Source of the DNA: Eutreptiella sp. 'Long Island Sound 2002'
Taxonomy: Eukaryota > Euglenozoa > Euglenophyceae > Eutreptiales > Eutreptiaceae
Length of the DNA: 64,000 nt
NCBI GenBank assembly: GCA_964036045.1
Contig: OZ038382.1
Span: 84,047,918 to 84,111,917, forward strand
Direction: 5' to 3'
The translations under genes and the position numbers were made by a program. The notes beneath the pieces are model-generated. The model worked only from the letters and a program-made list of their open reading frames with translations. It made no database searches and had not been told where the DNA came from. Of this stretch, positions 50,166-61,807 are shown piece by piece; position 1 is the first letter of the stretch; each line of letters opens with the position of its first letter.

Positions 50166-53100
50166 CCCCGGGGGGGCGCCTTCCAGTGTTGCGAGGGGCG
50201 TCCGGTGTTAGGCGCTGTCCCTCCCCCGGCCGCTCGTCCTCCGGAGCGTGCAGCCAGGGTTCCGCGACCCGCGTGTCCCGGGCGCGGTCGATGCGGGCAG
50301 TGGACCCTGCACCGGCCCCACAGCGTGTGCCCTTGCGGGCCGGCGTTGCTCGCTGTGGGGGTGGCGGGAGGGCGTCCCCGGGGGGGGGTGCCTTCCACCG
50401 TTGTGAGGGGCGCCTGGTGTCAGGCGCTGTCCCTCCCCCGGCCGCTCGTCCTCCGGAGCGTGCAGCCAGGGTTCCGCGACCCGTGTGTCCCGGGTGCGGT
50501 CGATGCGGGCATGTGGACCCAGCACCGGCCCCACAGCGTGCGCCCTTGCGGGCCGGCGTTGCTCGCTGTGGGGGTGGCGGAAGGGCGTCCCTGGGGGGGT
50601 GCCTTCCACCGTTGTGAGGGGCGCCTGGTGTCAGGCGCTGTCCCTCCCCCGGCCGCGCTCGCCCTTCGTAGCGTGCAGCCAGGGTTCCGCGACCCGTGTG
50701 TCCCGGGCGCGGTCGATGCGGGCGTGTGGACCCAGCACCGGTCCCACAGCGTGCGCCCTTGCGGGCCGACGCTGCTCGCTGTGGGGCTGGCGGAATGGCG
50801 TCCCCGGGGGGGGTGCTTTCCACCGTTCTGAGGGGCGCCTGGTGTCAGGCGCTGTCCCTTCCCTGGCCGCTCGTCCTCCGGAGCGCGCAGCCAGGGTTCC
50901 GCGACCCGTGTGTCCCGGGTGCGGTCGATGTGGGCGTGTGGACCCAGTACCGGCCCCACGGCGTGCGCCCTTGCGGGCCGGCGTTGTTCGCTGTGGGGGT
51001 GGCGGGAGGGCGTCCCCGGGGGGGGCTGCCTTCCACCGTTGTGAGGGGCGCCTGGTGTCAGGCACTGTCCCTCCCTCGGCCGCTCGTCCTCCGGAGCGTG
51101 CAGCCAGGTTCCGCGACCCGCGTGTCCCGGGCGCGGTCGATGCGGGCAGTGGACCCAGCACCAGCCCCACAGCGTGCGCCCTTGCGGGCCGAAGCTGCTC
51201 GCCGTGGGGGTGGCGGAAGGGCGTCCCAGGGGGGGGTGCCTTCTACCGTCGTGAGGGGCGCCTGGTGTCAGGCGCTGTCCCTCCCCCGGCCACTCGTCTT
51301 CCGGAGCGTGCAGCCAGGGTTCCGCGACCCGCGTGTCCCGGGTGCGGTCGATGCGGGCGTGTGGACCCAGCACCGGCCCCACAGCGTGCGCCCTTGCGGG
51401 CCGGTGTTGCTCGCTGTGGGGGTGGCGGAAGGGTGTCCCCGGGGGGGGTGCTTTCCACCGTTCTGAGGGGCGCCTGGTGTCAGGCGCTGTCCCTTCCCTG
51501 GCCGCTCGTCCTCCGGAGCGCGCAGCCAGGGTTCCGCGACCCGTGTGTCCCGGGTGCGGTCGATGTGGGCGTGTGGACCCAGTACCGGCCCCACGGCGTG
51601 CGCCCTTGCGGGCCGGCGTTGTTCGCTGTGGGGGTGGCGGGAGGGCGTCCCCGGGGGGGGCTGCCTTCCACCGTTGTGAGGGGCGCCTGGTGTCAGGCAC
51701 TGTCCCTCCCTCGGCCGCTCGTCCTCCGGAGCGTGCAGCCAGGTTCCGCGACCCGCGTGTCCCGGGCGCGGTCGATGCGGGCAGTGGACCCAGCACCAGC
51801 CCCACAGCGTGCGCCCTTGCGGGCCGAAGCTGCTCGCTGTGGGGGTGGCGGAAGGGCGTCCCCGGGGGGGGTGCTCTCCACCGTTGTGAGGGGCGCCTGG
51901 TGTCAGGCGCTGTCCCTCCCCCGGCCGCTCGTCCTCCGGAGCGTGCAGCCAGGGTTCCGTGACCCGCGTGTCCCGGGTGCGGTCGATGCGGGCGTGTGGA
52001 CCCAGCACCGGCCTCACAGCGTGCGCCCTTGCGGGCCGGCGTTGCTCGCTGTGGGGGTGGCGGAAGGGCGTCCCCGGGGGGGGTGCCTTCTACCGTTGTG
52101 AGGGGCGCCTGGTGTTAGGCGCTGTCCCTCCCCCGGCCGCTCGTCCTCCGGAGCGTGCAGCCAGGGTTCCGCGACCCACGTGTCCCGGGCGCGGTCGGTG
52201 CGGGCGTGTGGACCCAGCACCGGCCCCACAGCGTGCGCCCTTGCGGGCCGGCGTTGCTCGCTGTGGGGGTGGCGGAGGGGCGCCCCCCGGGGGGGTGCCT
52301 ACCACCGTTGTGAGGGGCGCCTGGCGTCAGGCGCTGTCCCTCCCCCGGCCGCTCGTCCTTTGGAGCGTGCAGCCGGGGTTCTGCGACCCGTGTGTCCCGG
52401 GTGCGGTCGATGCGGGCGTGTGGACCCAGCACCGGCCCCGCAGCGTGCGCCCTTGCGGGCCGGCGTTGCTCGCTGTGGGGGTGGCGGAAGGGCGTCCCCG
52501 GGGGGGGTGCCTTCCACCGTTGTGAGGGGCGCCTGGTGTCAGGCGCTGTCCCTTCCCCGGCCGCTCGTCCTCCGGAGCGTGCAGCCAGAGTTCCGCGACC
52601 CTTGTGTCCCGGGTGCGGTCGGTGCGGGCGTGTGGACCCAGCACCAGCCCCACAGCGTGCGCCCTTGCGGGCCGGCGTTGCTCGCTGTGGGGGTGGCGGA
52701 AGGGCGTCCCCGGGGGGGGTGCCTTCCACCGTTGTGAGGGGCGCCTGGTGTCAGGCGCTGTCCCTTCCCCGGCCGCTCGTCCTCCGGAGCGTGCAGCCAG
52801 GGTTCCGCGACCCGTGTGTCCCCGGTGCGGTCGATGCGGGCGTGTGGACCCAGCATCGGCCCCACAGCGTGCGCCCTTGCGGGCTGGCGTTGCTCGCTGT
52901 GGGGGTGGCGGAAGGGCGTCCCCGGGGGGGGTGCCTCCCACCGTTGTGAGGGGCGCCTGGTGTCAGGCGCTGTCCCTCCCCCGGCCGCTCGTCCTCTGGA
53001 GCGTGCAGCCAGGGCTCCGCGACCCGCGTGTCCCGGGCGCGGTTGATGTGGGCGTGTGGACCCAGCACCAGCCTCACAGCGTGCGCCCTTGCGGGCCGGC

Positions 53101-56100
53101 GTTGCTCGCTGTGGGGGTGGCGGAGGGGCGCCCCCCGGGGGGGTGCCTACCACCGTTCCGAGGGGCGCCTGGCGTCAGGCGCTGTCCCTCCCCCGGCCGC
53201 TCGTCCTTTGGAGCGTGCAGCCGGGGTTCTGCGACCCGTGTGTCCCGGGTGCGGTCGATGCGGGCGTGTGGACCCAGCACCGGCCCCGCAGCGTGCGCCC
53301 TTGCGGGCCGGCGTTGCTCGCTGTGGGGGTGGCGGAAGGGCGTCCCCGGGGGGGGTGCCTTCCACCGTTGTGAGGGGCGCCTGGTGTCAGGCGCTGTCCC
53401 TTCCCCGGCCGCTCGTCCTCCGGAGCGTGCAGCCAGGGTTCCGCGACCCTTGTGTCCCGGGTGCGGTCGGTGCGGGCGTGTGGACCCAGCACCGGCCCCA
53501 CAGCGTGCGCCCTTGCGGGCCGGCGTTGCTCGCTGTGGGGGTGGCGGAAGGGCGTCCCCGGGGGGGGTGCCTTCCACCGTTGTGAGGGGCGCCTGGTGTC
53601 AGGCGCTGTCCCTTCCCCGGCCGCTCGTCCTCCGGAGCGTGCAGCCAGGGTTCCGCGACCCGTGTGTCCCCGGTGCGGTCGATGCGGGCGTGTGGACCCA
53701 GCATCGGCCCCATAGCGTGCGCCCTTGCGGGCTGGCGTTGCTCGCTGTGGGGGTGGCGGAAGGGCGTCCCCGGGGGGGGTGCCTCCCACCGTTGTGAGGG
53801 GCGCCTGGTGTCAGGCGCTGTCCCTCCCCCGGCCGCTCGTCCTCTGGAGCGTGCAGCCAGGGCTCCGCGACCCGCGTGTCCCGGGCGCGGTTGATGTGGG
53901 CGTGTGGACCCAGCACCAGCCTCACAGCGTGCGCCCTTGCGGGCCGGCGTTGCTCGCTGTGGGGGTGGCGGAAGGGCGTCCCCGGGGCGGCTGCCTTCCG
54001 CCGTTGTGAGGGGCGCCTGGTGTCAGGCGCTGTCCCCCCCCCGGCCGCTCGTCCTCCGGAGCGTGCAGCTAGGGTTCCGCGACCCGCGTGTCCCGGGTGC
54101 GGTCGATGCGGGCGTGTGGACCCAGCGCCGGCCCCACAGCGTGCGCCCTTGCGGGCTGGCGTTGCTCGCTATGGGGGTGGCGGAAGGGTGTCCCCGGGGG
54201 GGGTGCCTTCCACCGTTGTGAGGGGCGCCTGGTGTCAGGCGCTGTCCCTCCCCCGGCTGCCCGTCCTCCGGAGCGTGCAGCCAGGGTTCCGCGACCCGTG
54301 TGTCCCGGGTGCGGTCGATGCGGGCGTGTGGACCCAGCACCAGCCCCACAGCGTGCGCCCTTGCTGGTCGGCGTTGCTCGCTGTGGGGGCGGCAGAAGGG
54401 CGTCCCCGGGGGGGGTGCCTTCCACCGTTGTGAGGGGCGCCTGGTGTCAGGCGCTGTCCCTCCCCCGGCTGCTCGTCCTCCGGAGCGCGCAGCCAGGGTT
54501 CCGCGACCCGTGTGTCCCGGGTGCGGTCGATGCGGGCGTGTGGACCCAGCACCGGCCCCACAGCGTGCGCCCTTGCGGGCCGGCGTTGCTCGCTGTGGGG
54601 GTGGCGGAAGGGCGTCCCCGGGGGGGGCTGCCTTCCACCGTTGTGAGGGGCGCCTGGTGTCAGGCACTGTCCCTCCCTCGGCCGCTCGTCCTCCGGAGCG
54701 TGCAGCCAGGTTCCGCGACCCGCGTGTCCCGGGCGCGGTCGATGCGGGCAGTGGACCCAGCACCAGCCCCACAGCGTGCGCCCTGGCGGGCCGACGCTGC
54801 TCGCTGTGGGGGTGGCGGAAGGGCGTCCCCGGGGGGGGTGCCTTCTACCGTCGTGAGGGGCGCCTGGTGTCAGGCGCTGTCCCTCCCCCGGCCACTCGTC
54901 TTCCGCAGCGTGCAGCCAGGGTTCCGCGACCCGCGTGTCCCGGGTGCGGTCGATGCGGGCGTGTGGACCCAGCACCGGCCCCACAGCGTGCGCCCTTGCG
55001 GGCCGGTGTTGCTCGCTGTGGGGTTGGCGGAAGGGCGTCCCCGGGGGGGGTGCCTTCCACCGTTGTGAGGGGCGCCTGGTGTCAGGCGCTGTCCCTCCCC
55101 CGGCCGCTCGTCCTCCGGAGCGTGCAGCCAGGGTTCCGTGACCCGCGTGTCCCGGGTGCGGTCGATGCGGGCGTGTGGACCCAGCACCGGCCTCACAGCG
55201 TGCGCCCTTGCGGGCCGGCGTTGCTCGCTGTGGGGGTGGCGGAAGGGCGTCCCCGGGGGGGGTGCCTTCTACCGTTGTGAGGGGCGCCTGGTGTTAGGCG
55301 CTGTCCCTCCCCCGGCCGCTCGTCCTCCGGAGCGTGCAGCCAGGGTTCCGCGACCCGCGTGTCCCGGGCGCGGTCGGTGCAGGCGTGTGGACCCAGCACC
55401 GGCCCCACAGCGTGCGCCCTTGCGGGCCGGCGTTGCTCGCTGTGGGGGTGGCGGAGGGGCGCCCCCGGGGGGGGTGCCTACCACCGTTGTGAGGGGCGCC
55501 TGGCGTCAGGCGCTGTCCCTCCCCCGGCCGCTCGTCCTTTGGAGCGTGCAGCCGGGGTTCTGCGACCCGTGTGTCCCGGGTGCGGTCGATGCGGGCGTGT
55601 GGACCCAGCACCGGCCCCGCAGCGTGCGCCCTTGCGGGCCGGCGTTGCTCGCTGTGGGGGTGGCGGAAGGGCGTCCCCGGGGGGGGGTGCCTTCCACCGT
55701 TGTGAGGGGCGCCTGGTGTCAGGCGCTGTCCCTTCCCCGGCCCCTCGTCCTCCGGAGCGTGCAGCCAGGGTTCCGCGACCCTTGTGTCCCGGGTGCGGTC
55801 GGTGCGGGCGTGGGGACCCAGCACCGGCCCCACAGCGTGCGCCCTTGCGGGCCGGCGTTGCTCGCTGTGGGGGTGGCGGAAGGGCGTCCCCGGGGGGGGT
55901 GCCTTCCACCGTTGTGAGGGGCGCCTGGTGTCAGGCGCTGTCCCTTCCCCGGCCGCTCGTCCTCCGGAGCGTGCAGCCAGGGTTCCGCGACCCGTGTGTC
56001 CCGGGTGCGGTCGATGCGGGCGTGTGGACCCAGCATCGGCCCCACAGCGTGCGCCCTTGCGGGCTGGCGTTGCTCGCTGTGGGGGTGGCGGAAGGGCGTC

Positions 56101-59100
56101 CCCGGGGGGGGTGCCTTCCACCGTTGTGAGGGGCGCCTGGTGTCAGGCGCTGTCCCTCCCCCGGCCGCTCGTCCTCTGGAGCGTGCAGCCAGGGCTCCGC
56201 GACCCGCGTGTCCCGGGCGCGGTTGATGTGGGCGTGTGGACCCAGCACCAGCCTCACAGCGTGCGCCCTTGCGGGCCGGCGTTGCTCGCTGTGGGGGTGG
56301 CGGAAGGGCGTCCCCGGGGGGGCTGCCTTCCGCCGTTGTGAGGGGCGCCTGGTGTCAGGCGCTGTCCCCCCCCCGGCCGCTCGTCCTCCGGAGCGTGCAG
56401 CTAGGGTTCCGCGACCCGCGTGTCCCGGGTGCGGTCGATGCGGGCGTGTGGACCCAGCACCGGCCCCACAGCGTGCGCCCTTGCGGGCTGGCGTTGCTCG
56501 CTATGGGGGTGGCGGAAGGGTGTCCCCGGGGGGGGTGCCTTCCACCGTTGTGAGGGGCGCCTGGTGTCACGCGCTGTCCCTCCCCCGGCTGCCCGTCCTC
56601 CGGAGCGTGCAGCCAGGGTTCCGCGACCCGTGTGTCCCGGGTGCGGTCGATGCGGGCGTGTGGACCCAGCACCGGCCCCACAGCGTGCGCCCTTGCGGGT
56701 CGGCGTTGCTCGCTGTGGGGGCGGCAGAAGGGCGTCCCCGGGGGGGGTGCCTTCCACCGTTGTGAGGGGCGCCTGGTGTCAGGCGCTGTCCCTCCCCCGG
56801 CTGCTCGTCCTCCGGAGCGCGCAGCCAGGGTTCCGCGACCCGTGTGTCCCGGGTGCGGTCGATGCGGGCGTGTGGACCCAGCACCGGCCCCACAGCGTGC
56901 GCCCTTGCGGGCCGGCGTTGCTCGCTGTGGGGGTGGCGGAAGGGCGTCCCCGGGGGGGCCGCCTTCCACCGTTGCGAGGGGCGCCTGGTGTCAGGCGCTG
57001 CCCCTCCCCCGGCCGCTCGTCCTCCGGAGCGTGCAGCCAGGGTTCCGCGACCCGTGTGTCCCGGGTGCGGTCGATGCGGGCGTGTGGACCCAGCACCGGC
57101 CCCACAGCGTGCGCCCTTGCGGGCCGGCGTTGCTCGCTGTGGGGGTGGCGGAAGGGCGTCCCCGGGGGGGGTGCCTTCCACCGTTGTGAGGGGCGCCTGG
57201 TGTCAGGCGCTGTCCCTCCCCCGGCTGCTCGTCCTCCGGAGCGCGCAGCCAGGGTTCCGCGACCCGTGTGTCCCGGGTGCGGTCGATGCGGGCGTGTGGA
57301 CCCAGCACCGGCTCCACAGCGTGCGCCCTTGCGGGCTGGCGTTGCTCGCTGTGGGGGTGGCGGAAGGGTGTCCCCGGGGGGGGTGCCTTCCACCGTTGTG
57401 AGGGGCGCCTGGTGTCAGGCGCTGTCCCTCCCCCGGCTGCCCGTCCTCCGGAGCGTGCAGCCAGGGTTCCGCGACCCGTGTGTCCCGGGTGCGGTCGATG
57501 CAGGCGTGTGGACCCAGCACCGGCCCCACAGCGTGCGCCCTTGCGGGTCGGCGTTGCTCGCTGTGGGGGCGGCAGAAGGGCGTCCCCGGGGGGGGTGCCT
57601 TCCACCGTTGTGAGGGGCGCCTGGTGTCAGGCGCTGTCCCTCCCCCGGCTGCTCGTCCTCCGGAGCGCGCAGCCAGGGTTCCGCGATGCGTGTGTCCCGG
57701 GTGCGGTCGATGCGGGCGTGTGGACCCAGCACCGGCCCCACAGCGTGCGCCCTTGCGGGCCGGCGTTGCTCGCTGTGGGGGTGGCGGAAGGGCGTCCCCG
57801 GGGTGGCCGCCTTCCACCGTTGCGAGGGGCGCCTGGTGTCAGGCGCTGCCCCTCCCCCGGCCGCTCGTCCTCCGGAGCGTGCAGCCAGGGTTCCGCGACC
57901 CGTGTGTCCGGGGTGCGGTCGATGCGGGCGTGTGGACCCAGCACCGGCCCCACAGCGTGCGCCCTTGCGGGCCGGCGTTGCTCGCTCTGGGGGTGGCGGA
58001 AGGGCGTCCCCGGGGGGGGTGCCTTCCACCGTTGCGAGGGGCGCCTGGTGTCAGGCGCTGTCCCTCCCCCGGCCGCTCGTCCTCCGGAGCGTGCAGCCAG
58101 GGTTCCGCGACCCGCGTGTCCCGGGCGCGGTCGGTGCGGGCGTGTGGACCCAGCACCGGCCCCACAGCGTGCGCCCTTGCGGGCCGGCGTTGCTCGCTGT
58201 GGGGGTGGCGGAGGGGCGCCCCCAGGGGGGGTGCCTACCACCGTTGTGAGGGGCGCCTGGCGTCAGGCGCTGTCCCTCCCCCGGCCGCTCGTCCTTTGGA
58301 GCGTGCAGCCGGGGTTCTGCGACCCGTGTGTCCCGGGTGCGGTCGATGCGGGCGTGTGGACCCAGCACCGGCCCCGCAGCGTGCGCCCTTGCGGGCCGGC
58401 GTTGCTCGCTGTGGGGGTGGCGGAAGGGCGTCCCCGGGGGGGGTGCCTTCCACCGTTGTGAGGGGCGCCTGGTGTCAGGCGCTGTCCCTTCCCCGGCCGC
58501 TCGTCCTCCGGAGCGTGCAGCCAGGGTTCCGCGACCCGTGTGTCCCGGGTGCGGTCGGTGCGGGCGTGTGGACCCAGCACCGGCCCCACAGCGTGCGCCC
58601 TTGCGGGCCGGCGTTGCTCGCTGTGGGGGTGGCGGAAGGGCGTCCCCGGGGGGGGGTGCCTTCTACCGTTGTGAGGGGCGCCTGGTGTCAGGCGCTGTCC
58701 CTCCCCCGGCCGCCCGTCCTCCGGAGCGTGCAGCCAGGGTTCCGCGACCCGTGTGTCCCGGGTGCGGTCGATGCGGGCGTGTGGACCCAGCGCCGGCCCC
58801 ACAGCGTGCGCCCTTGCGGGTCGGCGTTGCTCGCTGTGGGGGCGGCAGAAGGGCGTCCCCGGGGGGGGTGCCTTCCACCGTTGTGAGGGGCGCCTGGTGT
58901 CAGGCGCTGTCCCTCCCCCGGCTGCTCGTCCTCCGGAGCGCGCAGCCAGGGTTCCGCGACCCGTGTGTCCCGGGTGCGGTCGATGCGGGCGTGTGGACCC
59001 AGCACCGGCCCCACAGCGTGCGCCCTTGCGGGCCCGCGTTGCTCGCTGTGGGGGTGGCGGAAGGGCGTCCCCGGGGGGGGTGCCTTCCACCGTTGCGAGG

Positions 59101-59765
59101 GGCGCCTGGTGTCAGGCGCTGCCCCTCCCCCGGCCGCTCGTCCTCCGGAGCGTGCAGCCAGGGTTCCGCGACCCGTGTGTCCCGGGTGCGGTCGATGCGG
59201 GCGTGTGGATCCAGCACCGGCCCCACAGCGTGCGCCCTTGCGGGCCGGCGTTGCTCGCTGTGGGGGTGGCGGAAGGGCGTCCCCGGGGGGGGCTGCCTTC
59301 CACCGTTGTGAGGGGCGCTTGGTGCCAGGCGCTGTCCCTCCCCCGGCCGCTCGTCCTCCGGAGCGTGCAGCCAGGGTTCCGCGACCCGTGTGTCCCGGGT
59401 GCGGTCGATGCGGGCGTGTGGACCCAGCACCGGCCCCACAGCGTGCCCCCTTGCCGGCCGGCGTTGCTCGCTGTGGGGGTGGCGGAAGGGCGTCCCCGGG
59501 GGGGGCTGCCTTCCACCGTTGTGAGGGGCGCTTGGTGCCAGGCGCTGTCCCTCCCCCGGCTGCCCGTCCTCCGGAGCGTGCAGCCAGGGTTCCGCGACCC
59601 GCGTGTCCCGGGTGCGGTCGGTGTGGGCGTGTGGACCCAGCACCGGCCCCACAGCGTGCGCCCTTGCGGGCCGGCGTTGCTCGCTGTGGGGGTGGCGGAA
59701 GGGCGTCCCCGGGGGGGGTGCCTTCCACCATGGTGAGGGGCGCTTGGGGTCAGGCGCTGTCCCTC
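50140..59765 (-). repeat. 212-bp tandem array, about 45 monomers (9.6 kb)
   Basis: The landmark cccgggtgcggtcgatgcgg recurs about every 212 bp from ~50,275 to ~59,605. Each monomer carries a perfect 7-bp hairpin (GCGCCTG-GTGT-CAGGCGC), lost by point changes in a few copies, and a G-run of 6-9. Higher-order copies occur: a four-monomer block (848 bp) near 52,115-52,960 is almost repeated at 52,960-53,810, and a variant carrying gcgggcagtggacccag recurs three monomers apart. The array lies directly upstream of ORF A in element sense. Open frames of ~200 codons in rotating frames are artefacts of a 212-bp (3n+2) stop-poor unit. Confidence 0.95.
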
Positions 59766-61790
59766 TCCCGTCTGCCCGCCCACTGCCGGGTGGGTTGCCG
59801 GGGTTCGTTGGGTGTGTGCGGTGTGTGTGGTGTCTGTGCCGTGCGTGTCGTGGTGCGTGGTGCTGCTCTTTCCTTGGTCCTCCGGTGCTCCCCTCTCCGG
59901 TGTCTTGGTGCGGTGTTGTGCTCGCCGTGTGCCCGCCGTGTCCCCTCCTCTGTGTGCGCCCCTTGCTCGTTCGCTGGCTACCCCTTGTTCCTTTCGCGGC
60001 TTCGTTGCTCTTTACCCTTTCCTCTACTCCTCTCCCTGGCATGCACTTTTTCCCTGCCTCCGCTTTGTTGCGTGTCTCTGTCTTTTTCCTTGTCGGCCCG
60101 CGCTTCCTCTTTTGAACCTGCGTAGGGAGAGAAAGGTGCGTAAACAAGCGTGCGGCGGCGGCGGTTTTGTCGCGACACGGCACCTCGAGCTGGCTGGTAC
60201 GTCATGCGACATTCGTGTGCGACCGGCTTGCGTGTAGGTTTATCGCCCCACTTGCTCCCGGCTTGTCTCCACCCCCCTTTGGTCACTACCTTTTCTCGTC
60301 GCCCGTTCCGCGCGCGCGGCGTGACATGCAACATACCTGCCTCTTTCCCCACTACCTTAACGTGTCCTAGTCCTCCCGCCTTGTCGGGCGTTCGCTTATA
60401 TGTGACGACGGCACGACGCAATACTTGCCTAAGCGTCTAAGACAACCCTACTTTAACGCCCGGACGACGCAGACACGAGCATACGCTTCTCTTCGGGACC
60501 TGTGAGGATAGAACATGGGTGCGTGCACGTGTGTTTGTTGGGACCCGGCACTCGCCGGCGCTATGCTATTTGTGTGTTTGCTCCTCATGTCCCCCTCCCT
60601 GGCTATTTGTGTGTTCTAACCCACGCAACTCCGCGGTTGGCGACGTGGCACGACATGGTAACATACTTGCGTTCTTGGTGGCGGTGTGTGGCTTGTCTAC
60701 TATTCGTTTGCATGCGGCGGCATACCTTTTGTTCCCTTTCGCTCCCTTTCGCCTCCTACATAAGCGGGCGTGCGGGTGGGCGACGGGCACGTCTCGGTTA
60801 CGTAGCGTAGCGTGGCAACATACTTGGACCCCACTAGTCACGTGTGTATGCTTGGTTTTTTTTTTTTTTTTTTTTTTTTTGTGTTGTGCTTTACCTCGGT
60901 GGTCTTTTTGTTCCTTCCTGTTTGTCCCTTCATACCATGTTGCTCGTCCGTGGCGGTGATGGCCTTGCGGCGTTCCGGGCATGCGCGTGCGGGCATACCT
61001 TTCTTTCCCTATGTGAGCGGGGGTGAGCATAGGCGTTCTTTCGGTGCCACCTCTTGTTGGTTTTCCTTGCCGGTGCGGTTTTCGTTGCGCTTTTCGTGGC
61101 GGCGCACTTTGGCGTTGCTTAACACGTTACTTGTTTTGCGCTTGTTACGGCGTTATGCACACAACATATGGCACATAACATACTTGCTTTCCGGCGGCCG
61201 GTGGCGTTGTTGTTGCTTGTGTGTATTTTTCATGCACGACATTCCACATACTTGGGTACATGTGCGGCCTCTTGCTCTTTTTGTTGTGATCCCCTTCGCG
61301 CGTATTTCCTACATGAGCGGGCTTGCATTGCTTGGTCGTGTACTTGTGGTATATCTCCACCGTGGTGCGGTTCGTTACCTATTTATTCTCCTTGTCTACC
61401 TTTTTCCGCGTTGTGCTTGTTTCGTTGGTTTCTAGCGGTGCGCGGCACATAACATACTTGCTTGTCGGCGGCCGGTGGCGTTGTTGTTGTCTATGTGTGG
61501 GTTGTTTGGGGGCGCGCACAAGTCCCTAGCGCCTAGGGCACGCACTTTGCTAGGTGGTTTGGGGCAAGCAACGCTCAGTTTCTTCGCCGTCGCGACTCTA
61601 TTGTTCGTCTTTTTCGGTGAGTGTCCTATATTTTGCGACCTCGCCAAACAGCGGCGTAAAATTGTTGTGGGGGTTTCTGAGGTCGGAAAAGACGATTTTT
61701 CGCTTTATTTCTGCTGGCGGTGCGTCTTTTTCTCGTAATTTTATTTTTCTTCTGCTGCGATCGCGCGACGATTGGAGGAGACTGTCTATA
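59766..61790 (-). other. 5' leader of element 4
   Basis: About 2 kb of unique sequence between the 5' end and the 212-bp array, with no convincing ORF. On the plus strand it carries a 24-base T run at ~60,857-60,880. A recurring ACATACTTG(C/G) string occurs at 60661, 60819, 61178, ~61246 and 61453. A ~50-bp duplication (61170-61219 and 61445-61492) contains cggcggccggtggcgttgtt. These may be transcription or packaging signals; no function can be assigned. Confidence 0.6.
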
Positions 61791-61807
61791 TGCAAGTGTC
61801 TGATGGG
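61791..61807. repeat. Target-site duplication of element 4 (right copy)
   Basis: TGCAAGTGTCTGATGGG, identical over 17 bp to 32229-32245. The gene Y sequence continues directly after it. Confidence 0.93.

Larger units (their letters stand above)
32246..61790 (-). mobile_element. Element 4: giant 29.5-kb non-LTR retrotransposon
   Basis: The ends are set by a perfect 17-bp duplication and by comparison with the uninterrupted gene Y copy at 15,795-16,601. The minus (sense) strand order is a 2-kb leader, ~45 x 212-bp monomers, ORFs A to E, a 4-kb 3' region with ~1-kb tandem repeats, and a 3' tail of AAACCTC repeats. ORF C carries an AP endonuclease, a non-LTR-type RT with YIDD, RNase H and zinc fingers. 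It therefore belongs to the APE-type non-LTR retrotransposons that use target-primed reverse transcription. The copy is full length in appearance, has intact long ORFs, and is the youngest insertion into gene Y. At 29.5 kb it is far longer than usual LINEs (about 4-8 kb). Confidence 0.92.

Noticed and set aside
50166-59765. Dozens of ~185-400-codon open frames in the 212-bp array
   Set aside because: Identical peptides recur in rotating frames on both strands, exactly as expected of a stop-poor 3n+2 monomer.
50060-61790. A separate satellite locus unrelated to the LINE ORFs
   Set aside because: The 17-bp duplication encloses the array, leader and ORFs as one insertion, and the array directly precedes ORF A.
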